Assembly: GCA_014800535.1 (NCBI GenBank)
Contig: JAAVFW010000001.1
Location: forward strand, 1-33,659
Direction of reading: 5' to 3'
Length of the DNA stretch: 33,659 nucleotides
Source of the DNA: Bacteroidales bacterium
Lineage (GTDB): Bacteria; Bacteroidota; Bacteroidia; Bacteroidales; Muribaculaceae
How positions within the stretch are numbered: position 1 is the stretch's first letter; each line of letters opens with the position of its first letter. The notes beneath the pieces are model-generated. The model made no database searches, was not told where the DNA came from, and saw nothing but the letters and a program-made list of their open reading frames with translations. A program made the translations under genes and the position numbers. Below are positions 1 to 8,859 of this stretch, in pieces.

Positions 1-27
1 AATTTACTAAAAATCTATGACATAGCA

Positions 28-69
28 AAGGCTTTCGCGCTGAATTTCAGCATGAAAGCCTTATTTTTT
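28..69 (+). terminator. Intrinsic terminator of a gene left of the window
   Basis: A 9-base outer stem (28-36 with 54-62) encloses an inner 6-base stem (39-44 with 46-51), and the hairpin is followed by a T-rich run to 69. It reads best on the plus strand, so it would end a transcript entering from outside the window. That upstream gene cannot be seen. Confidence 0.6.
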
Positions 70-83
70 AGCCTGACTGAACG

Positions 84-117
84 AAAAAAGAGACTGCCTA
101 AACTTGTTAGACAGCCT
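84..117 (-). terminator. Terminator of the era-der transcript
   Basis: Bases 107-117 and 91-101 pair over 11 positions with two G-U wobbles around a short loop. On the minus strand the stem is followed by CTTTTTTCG (from the A-run at 84-89). It lies about 140 bases past the der stop, in the right orientation to end der transcription. Confidence 0.6.
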
Positions 118-131
118 CAATGCTTTTTCAT

Positions 132-254
132 TTCTTTGGGCTAAAGCTCAAAGGCTTAATCAAAAAGGCTGCGCGTTCTTTGGGCTAAAGCACCAAAGGC
201 TTAAACAAAACCGCTTCGCGACAGAGCAGCTTCGCGACGGGAACCGCTTCGCGA
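132..254. repeat. Short direct repeats downstream of der
   Basis: A 16-base unit, TTCTTTGGGCTAAAGC, occurs at 132-147 and again at 176-191, each followed by AAAGGCTTAA, giving a 44-base period. Then GCTTCGCGA occurs three times (213-221, 229-237, 246-254). Together they fill the space between the der stop and its terminator. No coding function is evident. Confidence 0.6.
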
Positions 255-258
255 GGGG

Positions 259-1575
259 TTATTTATCACGCATGAAGATCTGGATGGGGGTGCCGTGGAA
301 GTCCCATTTTTCGCGGATCTTGTTTTCAAGGAATCTGCGATATGGCTCCTTCACCCATTGCGGCAGATTGCAGAAGAAAACAAATGTCGGCACAATGGCT
401 TCCTTGAGCATGGTGACATATTTTATCTTCACAAATTTACCTTTGTTGGAGGGGGGCGGAGTGATGGCTATCTGTTCGAGCATGTAACCGTTGAGCTGTG
501 AGGTGGGAATGATGCGTCGGCGGTTTTCGTAAACCTCGGTTGCCGTTTCAAGCACTTTGTGGATGCGTTGTTTGGTCAGAGCCGAGGTGAAGATGATGGG
601 GAAATCGGTGAAGGGTGCAAACTTGTTGCGTATCGCTTCTTCATAACGTTTCTGCGCATCAAGTGAGCGGTCTTCGATAAGGTCCCATTTGTTGACACAA
701 ACCACTACCCCTTTCTTGTTTCGCTGTATAAGGCTGAAGATATTGCCGTCTTGCGCTTCGATGCCGCGTGTTGCGTCGATCATAAGGATGCAGACATCGG
801 ATGCTTCGATGGCGCGTATCGAACGAATCACAGAGTAGTATTCAATATCTTCGTTGACTTTCTGTTTTTTTCGTATGCCGGCAGTGTCGACAAGATAGAA
901 GTCGAAGCCGAACTTATTGTAACGATGATAGATTGAATCGCGAGTTGTGCCGGCAATGTCGGTGACGATGTGGCGTTCTTCGCCGATAAAGGCGTTGATA
1001 AGTGATGATTTGCCGGCATTAGGACGTCCGACAATTGCAAACTTCGCAATGTTCTCTTCCGTTTCGTCCTCTTCGGGTTTTTCGGGGAAGTCTTTCACGA
1101 CTTCGTCGAGGAGTTCGCCGGTGCCGGAGCCGTTGGCTGAAGAGACCTCAATCGGGTCGCCGAGACCGAGCTTATAGAATTCGGGTATGTTGTAACGAGC
1201 GTCGCCTATATCCTCTTTGTTTGCCACAAGGATGACCGGTTTCCGGCTTCGGCGCAGGATTGCCGCCACTTTGTCGTCGAGGTCGGTGACGCCTGTCGAA
1301 GCGTCGACCACAAACAGAATGACGTCGGCCTCATCAATTGCGATGTGGACCTGTTTGTTTATCTCTTCTTCAAAGACATCTTCGGAGTTGACAACCCAAC
1401 CACCGGTGTCGACGATAGAAAATTCCTGACCATCCCAGTCGACTTTTCCATATTGCCGGTCGCGGGTGGTGCCGGCAGTGTCATCCACGATCGCCGACCG
1501 TGTCTGCGTCAAACGGTTGAACAATGTGGATTTCCCCACATTGGGCCGCCCTACTATTGCTACTAATCTACTCAT
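259..1575 (-). CDS. der: Ribosome biogenesis GTPase Der (EngA)
   Basis: Der is a tandem GTPase that acts in the cytoplasm on 50S ribosomal subunit assembly. The 438-residue product has the hallmark pair of G domains: GRPNVGKS at residues 9-16 with a DTAGTTRD switch region, and a second GRPNAGKS near residue 183 with a DIAGTTRD switch. Both NKxD motifs are visible (ANKED, VNKWD). The remaining C-terminal part fits the KH-like domain of Der. Length matches the family. The ATG at 1575 places the first P-loop right after the start, as in other Der proteins. It lies 9 bases after era on the same strand, so the two assembly GTPases are probably co-transcribed. Confidence 0.97.
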   Translation of the reverse strand: MSRLVAIVGRPNVGKSTLFNRLTQTRSAIVDDTAGTTRDRQYGKVDWDGQEFSIVDTGGWVVNSEDVFEEEINKQVHIAIDEADVILFVVDASTGVTDLDDKVAAILRRSRKPVILVANKEDIGDARYNIPEFYKLGLGDPIEVSSANGSGTGELLDEVVKDFPEKPEEDETEENIAKFAIVGRPNAGKSSLINAFIGEERHIVTDIAGTTRDSIYHRYNKFGFDFYLVDTAGIRKKQKVNEDIEYYSVIRSIRAIEASDVCILMIDATRGIEAQDGNIFSLIQRNKKGVVVCVNKWDLIEDRSLDAQKRYEEAIRNKFAPFTDFPIIFTSALTKQRIHKVLETATEVYENRRRIIPTSQLNGYMLEQIAITPPPSNKGKFVKIKYVTMLKEAIVPTFVFFCNLPQWVKEPYRRFLENKIREKWDFHGTPIQIFMRDK

Positions 1576-1584
1576 ACTGCATTA

Positions 1585-2502
1585 TTATTCTATATATCCG
1601 AACTGGCGGAGTTTGTTTTCTCGGTTACGCCAGTCTTTCTCAACTTTAACAAACATTTCAAGGAATACTTTCTTTCCGAAGAATTTCTCAATGTCTTCGC
1701 GGGCCTGGATGCCAACTTTCTTGATTTTCTCGCCACCCTTGCCGATTATAATTCCTTTCTGAGAGTCACGTTCCACATAGATGACCGCCATGATGTGGAT
1801 CGAGTTATCCTTCTCTTCAAATTTCTCAACGAGCACTTCGGTGCTGTAAGGAATTTCCTTATCATAGTTGAGCAACAGTTTCTCGCGGATAATCTCAGTG
1901 ACAAAGAAGCGGGCCGGTTTATCGGTCAGGGCATCCTTACCGAAGAAGGGAGGTGAGGGGGGAAGGAGTTCGACAATACGGTTTTTGAGATTATCCACGT
2001 TGAAATGTTCGATTGCACTGACGGGGAAAATCTCAGCCTTGGGGAGACGCACACGCCATGCCTCAATCAGTTTTTCGAGTTCAGCGTTGTCTTTAACAAG
2101 ATCAACTTTATTGATGACGAGCAAGACGGGGACATTCTCTTTCGCTACACGCTCAAGATAGTCTTTGTTTTTTTCGGGGTCTTCGACGACGTCGGTCACA
2201 TAAAGGAGGATGTCGGCGTCAGTGAGGGCACCTTCCGAAAAGTCAAGCATCGATTCCTGAAGTTTATATTTTGGTTTAAGCACACCGGGGGTGTCGGAAT
2301 AGACAATCTGATAATCGGGAGTGTTGACAATGCCCATGATTCTGTGGCGAGTTGTCTGTGCCTTGGAGGTGATAATTGAAATTCTTTCACCAACAAGGTC
2401 GTTCATGAGTGTTGATTTACCGACATTCGGATTGCCGACTATATTAACAAACCCGGCGCGATGTGCTGCGGGAGTGATTTCTTCTTTCTTATTTTCTTCC
2501 AT
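1585..2502 (-). CDS. era: GTPase Era
   Basis: Era is a GTPase that binds 16S rRNA and assists 30S subunit maturation. The 305-residue product has G1 motif GNPNVGKS at residues 23-30, a DTPG motif, NKVD, and a C-terminal KH RNA-binding domain recognised by IIIGKGGEKIKK near residue 255. Length is normal for Era. It is followed after 9 bases by der, so this is a two-gene assembly-GTPase operon. No clear Bacteroidota promoter was found directly upstream in the 114-base gap to recA. Confidence 0.97.
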   Translation of the reverse strand: MEENKKEEITPAAHRAGFVNIVGNPNVGKSTLMNDLVGERISIITSKAQTTRHRIMGIVNTPDYQIVYSDTPGVLKPKYKLQESMLDFSEGALTDADILLYVTDVVEDPEKNKDYLERVAKENVPVLLVINKVDLVKDNAELEKLIEAWRVRLPKAEIFPVSAIEHFNVDNLKNRIVELLPPSPPFFGKDALTDKPARFFVTEIIREKLLLNYDKEIPYSTEVLVEKFEEKDNSIHIMAVIYVERDSQKGIIIGKGGEKIKKVGIQAREDIEKFFGKKVFLEMFVKVEKDWRNRENKLRQFGYIE

Positions 2503-2548
2503 AGTATTTTCTTTTCTTCTGATGATTAAAGTTTACTCTTTTACTGAT

Positions 2549-2590
2549 ATAACGCCTGCCGTTGCGAATAGTTTCAACGGCAGGCGTTAT
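2549..2590 (-). terminator. Hairpin downstream of recA
   Basis: A perfect 16-base inverted repeat (2549-2564 with 2575-2590) around a 10-base loop lies 26 bases after the recA stop and before era. There is no strong T-run on the minus strand, so termination is likely but not certain; it could also protect the recA mRNA 3' end. Confidence 0.6.
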
Positions 2591-2616
2591 GTTTGTTTAG
2601 CAGGAGGCTTACGGGC

Positions 2617-3804
2617 TTAATCCACATCGAAGTCGTCGCTGAAGATATCTTCTTCCGCTTCAGCTCCGCTGAGGTCTTCGTCGTTGTAGTCCACATCCGC
2701 TTCTTCGTCGGCTTCATCGCCGGACGAAGGGATAATCGAAGACATTGATGCTTTTCCGGAGGCACGTTTTTCGTCGAGCTTCTCGCGAATGAGGTTAGCG
2801 AGCTCTTCGGCAAGTTCGGGGTTGTCGGCGAGGACACGTTTCACACCGTCGCGACCCTGACCGAGCTTGGAGCCGTTGTAAGAGAACCATGCGCCTGATT
2901 TCTTGACGATGTCGAGAGCGACCGCCATGTCGATAATCTCACCGGTGCGGCTGATCCCTTCTCCAAACATGATGTCGAATTCAGTCTTCATGAACGGAGG
3001 CGCCACTTTATTTTTAACCACTTTCACTTTTGTCAGACGACCGATCACCTGGTCGCGGTCTTTAAGGGGAGTGGAGGGGCGGATGTCGATTCTGACTGAA
3101 GCGTAAAACTTCAGAGCGTTACCGCCGGTGGTTGTTTCGGGATTGCCGAACATCATGCCGATCTTCTCACGCATCTGGTTAATGAAGATGCAGCAGGTGC
3201 GGGTTTTGGAAATAGTGCCGGTGAGTTTGCGCAACGCCTGACTCATCAGACGAGCGTGAAGACCCACATTCTTGTCGCCCATGTCGCCTTCAATTTCCGC
3301 CTTCGGGGTGAGAGCGGCCACCGAGTCGACCACCAACACGTCGATAGCACCTGAATTGATGAGCTGCTCGGCAATGTCGAGAGCCTGCTCACCGTTGTCG
3401 GGCTGCGCAATCCAGAGGTTATTGACATCAACTCCAAGTTTTTCAGCATAGAAACGGTCGAAGGCATGCTCAGCATCGATTATGGCGCAGATGCCACCCT
3501 GCTTCTGAGCCTCGGCAATGACATGAATGGCGAGGGTGGTCTTACCGGATGATTCCGGACCGTAGATTTCGGTGATTCGTCCGCGTGGCAGACCGCCTAC
3601 ACCAAGTGCGTAGTCAAGGCCAAGCGACCCTGTCGAGATTACCTCTATGTCCTGCACCGCATCGTCGCCAAGACGCATGACTGCGCCTGTGCCGAAATTC
3701 TTCTCAAGATTTCCAAGCGCCATCTCAAGAGCTTTCTTCTTCTCCTCTTCGCCGCTGACTCTTACGCCGCCTCCAACTTTCTTTGTAGACTTCTTTGCTG
3801 CCAT
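2617..3804 (-). CDS. recA: Recombinase RecA
   Basis: RecA forms ATP-dependent filaments on single-stranded DNA, drives strand exchange and activates the SOS response. The 395-residue product has Walker A GPESSGKT at residues 82-89, a VVDSV Walker B strand, the loop L2 region with GNPETTTGG, and the Asp/Glu-rich C-terminal tail. The tail is long and very acidic, which accounts for the length above the roughly 350 residues of E. coli RecA. The ATG at 3804 is preceded by a canonical Bacteroidota promoter about 120 bases upstream, leaving a 5' leader of roughly 115 bases. The gene appears monocistronic, with a hairpin on its 3' side. Confidence 0.98.
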   Translation of the reverse strand: MAAKKSTKKVGGGVRVSGEEEKKKALEMALGNLEKNFGTGAVMRLGDDAVQDIEVISTGSLGLDYALGVGGLPRGRITEIYGPESSGKTTLAIHVIAEAQKQGGICAIIDAEHAFDRFYAEKLGVDVNNLWIAQPDNGEQALDIAEQLINSGAIDVLVVDSVAALTPKAEIEGDMGDKNVGLHARLMSQALRKLTGTISKTRTCCIFINQMREKIGMMFGNPETTTGGNALKFYASVRIDIRPSTPLKDRDQVIGRLTKVKVVKNKVAPPFMKTEFDIMFGEGISRTGEIIDMAVALDIVKKSGAWFSYNGSKLGQGRDGVKRVLADNPELAEELANLIREKLDEKRASGKASMSSIIPSSGDEADEEADVDYNDEDLSGAEAEEDIFSDDFDVD

Positions 3805-3927
3805 ATTTATTCCTATCTTATTCTTATGTTATTTTTTTTATTTCCTTTTCGTTTCTTCGGGGAAATGTTGTTGACCTGAGCCGGAGATTCCGGCAGGTTT
3901 CTATCTCTGTTTCCCTTTCCGATGTTG

Positions 3928-3958
3928 CAAAGTTACAACAATCCGTGATGTCGGCAAA
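3928..3958 (-). promoter_or_regulatory. recA promoter (Bacteroidota type)
   Basis: On the minus strand TTTG (3955-3958) is followed after exactly 19 bases by TAACTTTG (3928-3935), matching the -33/-7 consensus of the primary sigma factor in Bacteroidota. Transcription should start near 3921. I saw no obvious LexA-type box near it. Confidence 0.75.
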
Positions 3959-3987
3959 TCTTTCCTTATTAATAATTCTTAACAATC

Positions 3988-4021
3988 GGGGGTTTACTGC
4001 AAAAACTTTGCAGCAAACCCC
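3988..4021 (-). terminator. Hairpin ending the nfnAB transcript
   Basis: A G-rich arm at 3988-4003 pairs with a C-rich arm at 4006-4021, with one A/C mismatch. It sits between the nfnB stop and the recA promoter, in the right place to separate the two transcription units. The following T-tract on the minus strand is weak. Confidence 0.5.
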
Positions 4022-4027
4022 AGCTAA

Positions 4028-4097
4028 GTTTTAAGTAATAGTTATGAGTGATGAAGTAATTTTCAGGTTTTAAGTGATAGTTTTAAGTAATAGTTAT
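4028..4097. repeat. A/T-rich imperfect repeats after nfnB
   Basis: GTTTTAAGTAATAGTTAT occurs at 4028-4045 and 4080-4097, with a shorter variant (GTTTTAAGTGATAG) at 4067-4080. With the hairpin at 3988-4021 and the recA promoter, this explains most of the 307-base gap between recA and nfnB. No gene is seen here. Confidence 0.5.
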
Positions 4098-4111
4098 TAG
4101 TTATGAAGTTA

Positions 4112-5500
4112 TCAGGGTTTGGCTTTGAGATATTCGTCGATTGCTGCGGCTGCCTTACGTCCGGCTCCCATTGCGAGGATGACAGTGGCAGCTCCTGTGA
4201 CGGCGTCGCCGCCGGCAAAGACACCTTCGCGGCTGGTGCGTCCCTCTTCATCCGCCACGATACATCCACGACGATTTGTCTCCAACCCTTTGGTGGTTGA
4301 CTTGATGAGGGGATTGGGGCTCGTGCCGAGGGCCATGATGACCACATCGCAGTCGACCACAAATTCGCTTCCTTCGACAGCCACCGGGCTACGGCGTCCT
4401 GACTCATCGGGCTCGCCGAGTTCCATGCGGACACATTCGATTCCTTTCACCCATCCTTTTTCGTCGCCGACAACGCGCACAGGGTTTGTGAGCATGCGGA
4501 ATTCGATTCCTTCCTCCTTGGCGTGGTGAACTTCTTCGACGCGTGCCGGAAGTTCGGCTTCGGAACGACGATAGACAATAACGGCGTCGGCTCCGAGACG
4601 TTTGGCAGTGCGCACGGCATCCATCGCAACGTTGCCACCTCCGACTACAACCACACGCTTGCCGGTATATATAGGAGTGTCGTAAGAATCATCGTAGGCG
4701 TGCATGAGGTTGGCGCGAGTCAGGAACTCATTGGCAGAGAAAACACCGTTGAGGTTTTCCCCTTCGATACCCATGAATCGGGGGAGTCCGGCACCTGAGC
4801 CGACAAACACGGCGTCGAACCCTTCTTTATCGAGCAAATCGTCGACCGTCATTGTGCGGCCTACAATGACATCGGTTTCAATCTCCACACCAAGCTTACG
4901 CACTTCGTCGACCTCGGCAGCCACGATTCTTTCTTTCGGCAGGCGGAACTCAGGAATACCGTAGACAAGCACACCTCCCACTTTATGGAGGGCTTCAAAA
5001 ATCTTGACCTCATACCCTGCTTTGGCAAGGTCGGAAGCACAAGCCAGTCCGGCAGGACCGGAACCGATAATGGCCACACGTTTGCCATTGCGCGGCGGAA
5101 GCTGAGGCGCTTCTCCTTCGTTGTTGATTTTCCAGTCGCCCACGAAGCGTTCCAGCTTACCGATCGAGACGGGTTCAGACTTTATGCCGAGCACACATGA
5201 GCCTTCACACTGCGACTCCTGGGGGCAGACACGTCCGCAGACCGAGGGGAGAGAGCTGTCATGACCAATCACCTCGGCTGCGCCTTTGAAATCGCCGGTT
5301 GCCACATGGCTGATGAATCCGGGGATATTGACATGCACCGGGCAAGCCGACACACATCGCGGATTCTTGCAGTTAAGACAACGTGAGGCTTCAAGCTGAG
5401 CCTCTTCGGCATTATATCCGAAGCATACTTCTTCAAAATTGGTTGCCCGAACTTTGGGGTCCTGTTCGCGAACCGGCACTCTGGGTATTCTATTAGCCAT
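4112..5500 (-). CDS. Ferredoxin:NADP oxidoreductase large subunit, NfnB-type (glutamate synthase small-subunit-like)
   Basis: This flavoprotein family couples NADPH to ferredoxin/NADH in the NfnAB transhydrogenase; single proteins are often labelled glutamate synthase small subunit. The 462-residue product starts with a two-cluster Fe-S domain (CLNCKNPRCVSACP and CGRVCPQESQCEGSC), then an FAD fold (GSGPAGLACA), an NADP fold (GGGNVAMDA) and the C-terminal FAD motif ending in AMGAGRKAA. I chose the ATG at 5500 (MANRIPR) rather than an in-frame ATG at 5545: it overlaps nfnA by only 8 bases and matches the family N-terminus. No large glutamate synthase subunit is nearby, and the partner upstream is NfnA-like, so NfnB is preferred over GltD. 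Confidence 0.85.
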   Translation of the reverse strand: MANRIPRVPVREQDPKVRATNFEEVCFGYNAEEAQLEASRCLNCKNPRCVSACPVHVNIPGFISHVATGDFKGAAEVIGHDSSLPSVCGRVCPQESQCEGSCVLGIKSEPVSIGKLERFVGDWKINNEGEAPQLPPRNGKRVAIIGSGPAGLACASDLAKAGYEVKIFEALHKVGGVLVYGIPEFRLPKERIVAAEVDEVRKLGVEIETDVIVGRTMTVDDLLDKEGFDAVFVGSGAGLPRFMGIEGENLNGVFSANEFLTRANLMHAYDDSYDTPIYTGKRVVVVGGGNVAMDAVRTAKRLGADAVIVYRRSEAELPARVEEVHHAKEEGIEFRMLTNPVRVVGDEKGWVKGIECVRMELGEPDESGRRSPVAVEGSEFVVDCDVVIMALGTSPNPLIKSTTKGLETNRRGCIVADEEGRTSREGVFAGGDAVTGAATVILAMGAGRKAAAAIDEYLKAKP

Positions 5501-6347
5501 TACACTTACATTTATGAGTTTCGGGATTAGTCTTCTTATTCTCACGATACATGTTCTGACGGCGCATAGCCTCGTCGAAGTCGACTTTATGACCGTCGAA
5601 TTCGGGGCCGTCGACGCAAGTGAAGCGAGTCTCGCCGTCGACTGTCACACGGCATGCGCCACACATTCCGGTGCCGTCGACCATCAGGGCATTAAGGCTG
5701 ACCATCGTCGGGATGTCATATTCCTTTGTGGCAAGCGATGCGAATTTCATCATAATCATCGGGCCTATGATGACGCAGTGGTCATACTTCTTACCCTGAT
5801 TTTCGACAAGGTCTTTCATCAGTGCGGGGACCATGCCGTGGAAACCGGCAGTGCCGTCGTCGGTGCAAAGGTAGACATTACCCACCTTCTGCATCTCATC
5901 GACGTAGGTGAAGAGGTCTTTGGTCTTCGCGCCGATAATGACATCGGCCTGCACGCCATGTTCGTGAAGCCATTTCACCTGAGGATAGACCGGAGCGGTG
6001 CCTACACCTCCGGCCACAAAGAGTATTTTCTTCCCCTTGAGTTCATCTTCGGGAATTTCAAGCAAATCTGACGGGCGTCCGAGCGGACCTGCGAAATCGA
6101 CAAAAGCTTCCCCCTCTTTCATCTCGTTGATCTTTGCAGAGGAATAGCCCACGGTCTGTGTCACAATGGTGATTGTGCCCTCATTGCGGTCGTAATCGCA
6201 AATGGTCAGTGGAATTCTTTCACCCTGCTCGTCAGTGCGGACAATGATGAATTGTCCCGGCTGCGCCGACGCCGCCACTCTGGGCGCGTAGACTTTCATC
6301 TCGGTGATGTTAGGTGAAAGTTCGCGTTTGCTTACTATCTTGTACAT
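5493..6347 (-). CDS. Ferredoxin:NADP oxidoreductase small subunit, NfnA-type (FAD/[2Fe-2S])
   Basis: The 284-residue product resembles dihydroorotate dehydrogenase electron-transfer subunits and sulfide dehydrogenase/NfnA. An N-terminal FAD-binding barrel is followed by an NAD-binding fold (FVAGGVGTAPVYPQ) and a C-terminal [2Fe-2S] loop with MCGACRV and FTCVDGPEF. The start at 6347 (MYKIVSKREL) is chosen because a longer version starting at 6383 would begin inside the -7 promoter box at 6381-6388. No pyrD lies beside it, and it overlaps nfnB, so an electron-bifurcating NADH/ferredoxin/NADPH enzyme is the best reading. It could link to the ferredoxin-producing operon at 8.5-11.3 kb. Confidence 0.85.
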   Translation of the reverse strand: MYKIVSKRELSPNITEMKVYAPRVAASAQPGQFIIVRTDEQGERIPLTICDYDRNEGTITIVTQTVGYSSAKINEMKEGEAFVDFAGPLGRPSDLLEIPEDELKGKKILFVAGGVGTAPVYPQVKWLHEHGVQADVIIGAKTKDLFTYVDEMQKVGNVYLCTDDGTAGFHGMVPALMKDLVENQGKKYDHCVIIGPMIMMKFASLATKEYDIPTMVSLNALMVDGTGMCGACRVTVDGETRFTCVDGPEFDGHKVDFDEAMRRQNMYRENKKTNPETHKCKCNG

Positions 6348-6380
6348 GTTTTTCTTATCTTGTTGGTTAGTTTTCTTTTT

Positions 6381-6411
6381 CAAAATTACCTAAAATCAAC
6401 CAAACCACAAA
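6381..6411 (-). promoter_or_regulatory. nfnAB promoter (Bacteroidota type)
   Basis: TTTG (6408-6411) and TAATTTTG (6381-6388) on the minus strand are separated by 19 bases. The predicted start of transcription is near 6374, giving a leader of about 27 bases to the ATG at 6347. The position decides the nfnA start codon. Confidence 0.75.
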
Positions 6412-6458
6412 ATAAAAGAGTAGCCCTCTCCTTTTATGACCTGTTTATAGAATAGAAA

Positions 6459-6490
6459 GCGACCCGCAAAATTGGCTTTTTGCGGGTCGC
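6459..6490 (-). terminator. Terminator of the secreted-protein gene
   Basis: A perfect 13-base stem (6459-6471 with 6478-6490) with a 6-base loop is followed on the minus strand by TTTCTATTCTATAAA. It lies 35 bases after the stop of the gene ending at 6525 and upstream of the nfnAB promoter. Confidence 0.75.
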
Positions 6491-6524
6491 ATCTTTATGA
6501 GGTTGATTGTTTGGTCAACTGTAA

Positions 6525-8162
6525 TTATTTGATCACAACCTTGCGTGCTTTGTTGCCGCGACGTTCGATGTAAAGACCGTTTTCAGGATTGATTACGCGA
6601 ACACCCTGGAGGTTGTAGTAAACAGCTTCAGCTTCTTCAGTTTCAACTGTTTCGATGCCTGATTTACCACCTTTGACAACGAAGTTTCTAACTTCCCAAG
6701 TGTCGGCACCTTCAGCAGAAGATTCATATTTGAAAGCGAACTGAGCTTTTTTGCCAACATAATCCTTAAGGTCGATGTCGCCGGCAGAAGACCAAGTCCA
6801 AGCGCCAGCTTCGGGCCAGGTGATTTCAGCTTTCTTCCAGTCGCCGTTTTCTTCGCGAACATAGAAGCCGCAAAGGTCGCGGAGAGTAGTCTGGAATTTA
6901 GCAGCATGTTCGAAAGTAACTGTTGCTTCCTCAACAGCTGTAAGGTCTACAACGGGAGAGATAGCCCAAGATTCAGCTGCGAAAGCTTCTTTATTGAAAG
7001 CAGAACCGTTGAGGTAGTTGCCATACTGGTCAGATTCTTTCCACAACCAAACGTATGTAAGACCTTCGGGAAGAGTTGTGTCTTCAAAAGTCCAGTCGCA
7101 AGAAGCAGAGAGACCTTCGTAGATAGCGTCGCCTGTTGCAGGAGGAGTCACAGGGTCAGGATCGGTTGTAGAACCGCCGCCTTCAACAAACTGATAGCTT
7201 ACGACACTCTTAAGACCGGCTACGCTGAAATATTTCTCGTATGTGCCCTGGAGGATCACGCACTTGCCGAGGTTGTCGGGGTTTTGCACGAGGTTAAGAC
7301 CGTCGCGCACGCTGCCTTTGGGGAGCTGAACGGGCACACAAGCTTCGATTTCATCTTCAGCAGAAGAGCCACCGATCACGATGTTTGTCTGCTGAGCGTC
7401 AGCAGAAGCTGCCGGACCGAACACAGTCTCGCTCATTGCCATACCGGGCACATAACCCACGATGTAACCTTTTACAAACCAACCTGCTTCACCGGCATCT
7501 TTTGCGGGACAGTCGTTGGCAAGAAGTTCAGCAACTGTGAGGGGGTTTGAAAGAGTACCCTTGTCGGAAGCGGGTTCTTCAGGTTTGGTTGCGTTGTCGG
7601 CGTTAAGTTTAACGTCGGTCACACACCAGGTTGAATAGTTTGCTTCTTCGGGAGCAACATAGTTGAAACCGATGTAGATCACACCCTTGTAAGAGCTGAG
7701 GTCGAGGTTGCCTGATTCAACCCAAGAGCTGTAGCCGCTTTCGGGAGCGACTGCGAAAGTCGCAGAGAGTTCGGTTGTAGTTGCAGATGCGGGGTCGTTG
7801 CTTGTCAGGACGTAAGCCTTGAAAGTAGAGTTCTGGTTTCCGTAGCCGTTAACCTGAGTGCGGAAAGTCAGAGTCTTGGAAGCTGCATCGTCGATGTTGA
7901 CAGCAGGAGAGATCAGCCAAGCGTTGTAGGGAGGCTGAGTTCCTTTGTAGCCTGTCATTGCAGCGTAATAAGTTGTCTCGTTTGTCTCCTTGTTAGTGAA
8001 GCTTGTGCCATAGAATTCCTTATCGCCGGAAACCTTAACATTTGTCCAGTTTGAGGGGATTCCGCTTGTGAAGCTTTCATTGAGACCCACAACTTCGTCT
8101 GCTGCGAAAGCTGAGATAGACAGCGTAGCGCATGCAGCTAAAGTAAGTAAAGTTCTTTTCAT
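6525..8162 (-). CDS. Secreted protein with two jelly-roll (choice-of-anchor J-like) domains, a DUF6359-like OB fold and a T9SS tail
   Basis: The 545-residue product starts with a Sec signal peptide (MKRTLLTLAACA..., cleavage near AFA-ADE). Residues about 25-170 look like a choice-of-anchor J domain. About 185-325 (PLTVAELL, WFVKGYIVGY, CVILQG) looks like the DUF6359 OB-fold family. A Gly/Thr/Pro-rich linker leads to a second jelly-roll region, and the last 45 residues (YYNLQGVRV, GLYI) fit a T9SS type A sorting domain. This implies export across the outer membrane. Substrate is unknown; such domain sets often bind glycans or surfaces. An upstream in-frame ATG at 8201 is rejected because it would bury the signal peptide. 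Confidence 0.8.
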   Translation of the reverse strand: MKRTLLTLAACATLSISAFAADEVVGLNESFTSGIPSNWTNVKVSGDKEFYGTSFTNKETNETTYYAAMTGYKGTQPPYNAWLISPAVNIDDAASKTLTFRTQVNGYGNQNSTFKAYVLTSNDPASATTTELSATFAVAPESGYSSWVESGNLDLSSYKGVIYIGFNYVAPEEANYSTWCVTDVKLNADNATKPEEPASDKGTLSNPLTVAELLANDCPAKDAGEAGWFVKGYIVGYVPGMAMSETVFGPAASADAQQTNIVIGGSSAEDEIEACVPVQLPKGSVRDGLNLVQNPDNLGKCVILQGTYEKYFSVAGLKSVVSYQFVEGGGSTTDPDPVTPPATGDAIYEGLSASCDWTFEDTTLPEGLTYVWLWKESDQYGNYLNGSAFNKEAFAAESWAISPVVDLTAVEEATVTFEHAAKFQTTLRDLCGFYVREENGDWKKAEITWPEAGAWTWSSAGDIDLKDYVGKKAQFAFKYESSAEGADTWEVRNFVVKGGKSGIETVETEEAEAVYYNLQGVRVINPENGLYIERRGNKARKVVIK

Positions 8163-8267
8163 ACTGAAATGTTTGATTATGTGATTAAAAATTATGGGCA
8201 ACAGAGCCGGGGAAAGGCGTTGAAGCCCACTCCGGAGCCGTGATTACCCCTGAGGGGGTATTCCGGG

Positions 8268-8298
8268 CAAAATTACAACATTTTTTTTATATTATAAA
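8268..8298 (-). promoter_or_regulatory. Promoter of the secreted-protein gene
   Basis: TAATTTTG (8268-8275) on the minus strand lies 19 bases after a near-consensus TTTA (8295-8298). Transcription would start near 8261, directly before a small hairpin (8245-8250 pairing with 8255-8260) at the 5' end of a roughly 100-base leader. The hairpin may stabilise the mRNA; that is inference. Confidence 0.55.
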
Positions 8299-8340
8299 GC
8301 ATAAAATGTTAAATCTTTTATCTGTAAGCGGATTTAAAAT

Positions 8341-8354
8341 ATGTTTTAAAACAT
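8341..8354. promoter_or_regulatory. 14-base palindrome between divergent promoters
   Basis: ATGTTTTAAAACAT is a perfect palindrome lying between the divergent promoters at 8268-8298 and 8389-8419. It could be an operator, but in such A/T-rich sequence it may be chance. The rest of the 383-base gap holds only the two promoters and leaders. Confidence 0.3.
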
Positions 8355-8388
8355 AAACCGGATGAAATAAATTTTTAGGACACATAAG

Positions 8389-8419
8389 TTTGTATTACAA
8401 AATTTATTGATTAATTTTG
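8389..8419 (+). promoter_or_regulatory. Promoter of the 2-oxoacid:ferredoxin oxidoreductase operon
   Basis: TTTG (8389-8392), 19 bases, then TAATTTTG (8412-8419): a full Bacteroidota consensus. Transcription should start near 8426, giving a leader of about 120 bases before the ferredoxin-subunit ATG at 8546. Confidence 0.75.
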
Positions 8420-8545
8420 TGAATCTTTGAATAAGAACGCCCCTCATTCGACATTGAGTTTCTGAGTCAAGCCGATTCGGGAGCTAAATTGGCGGGTGGG
8501 GAATTTTCCAAAAACAGAAACGGAAAAACCAATAAAACTCAAAAT

Positions 8546-8776
8546 ATGGCAAAAGTTAAAGGTGCTATCACAGTTAATGTGGAGAGATGCAAAGGATGCA
8601 ACCTTTGCGTTGTGGCATGTCCGACCGACACCCTATCTCTGCAACCCAACGAAGTAAACGACCGTGGCTATCATTACGCTTACATGGCTAACCCTGACAA
8701 TTGCACAGGCTGCTGTTCCTGCGCATGGGTATGCCCCGATGCCTGCATCGAAGTGTATCGCGTAAAAGTAGACTGA
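8546..8776 (+). CDS. 2-oxoacid:ferredoxin oxidoreductase, ferredoxin-like delta subunit
   Basis: The 76-residue product is a two-[4Fe-4S] ferredoxin domain with CKGCNLCVVACP and CTGCCSCAWVCP, i.e. two CxxCxxCxxxCP sets. As delta subunit it passes electrons from the thiamine-diphosphate catalytic core to free ferredoxin. The ATG at 8546 (MAKVKGAI) is chosen over an in-frame ATG at 8489, since the extra 19 residues are polar and unlike the family. It is first in an operon with vorB, vorA and vorC homologues, 83 bases ahead of the next gene. Confidence 0.88.
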   Translation: MAKVKGAITVNVERCKGCNLCVVACPTDTLSLQPNEVNDRGYHYAYMANPDNCTGCCSCAWVCPDACIEVYRVKVD

Positions 8777-8859
8777 TAAAAAATCGCCCCATTCGGGTGA
8801 TAACGGTCAATGAAAAAATTCATTTAACAACCTATTTCAAAAAAGAACTTTAAACAGAT

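Noticed and set aside
4112..6347. Glutamate synthase or dihydroorotate dehydrogenase subunits
   Set aside because: No large glutamate synthase subunit and no pyrD are adjacent; the overlapping pair with both flavin and Fe-S motifs fits NfnAB better.
6906..7550. A 214-codon frame on the plus strand opposite the secreted protein gene
   Set aside because: It is antisense to a protein with a signal peptide, recognisable domains and a T9SS tail; its own translation shows no domain.
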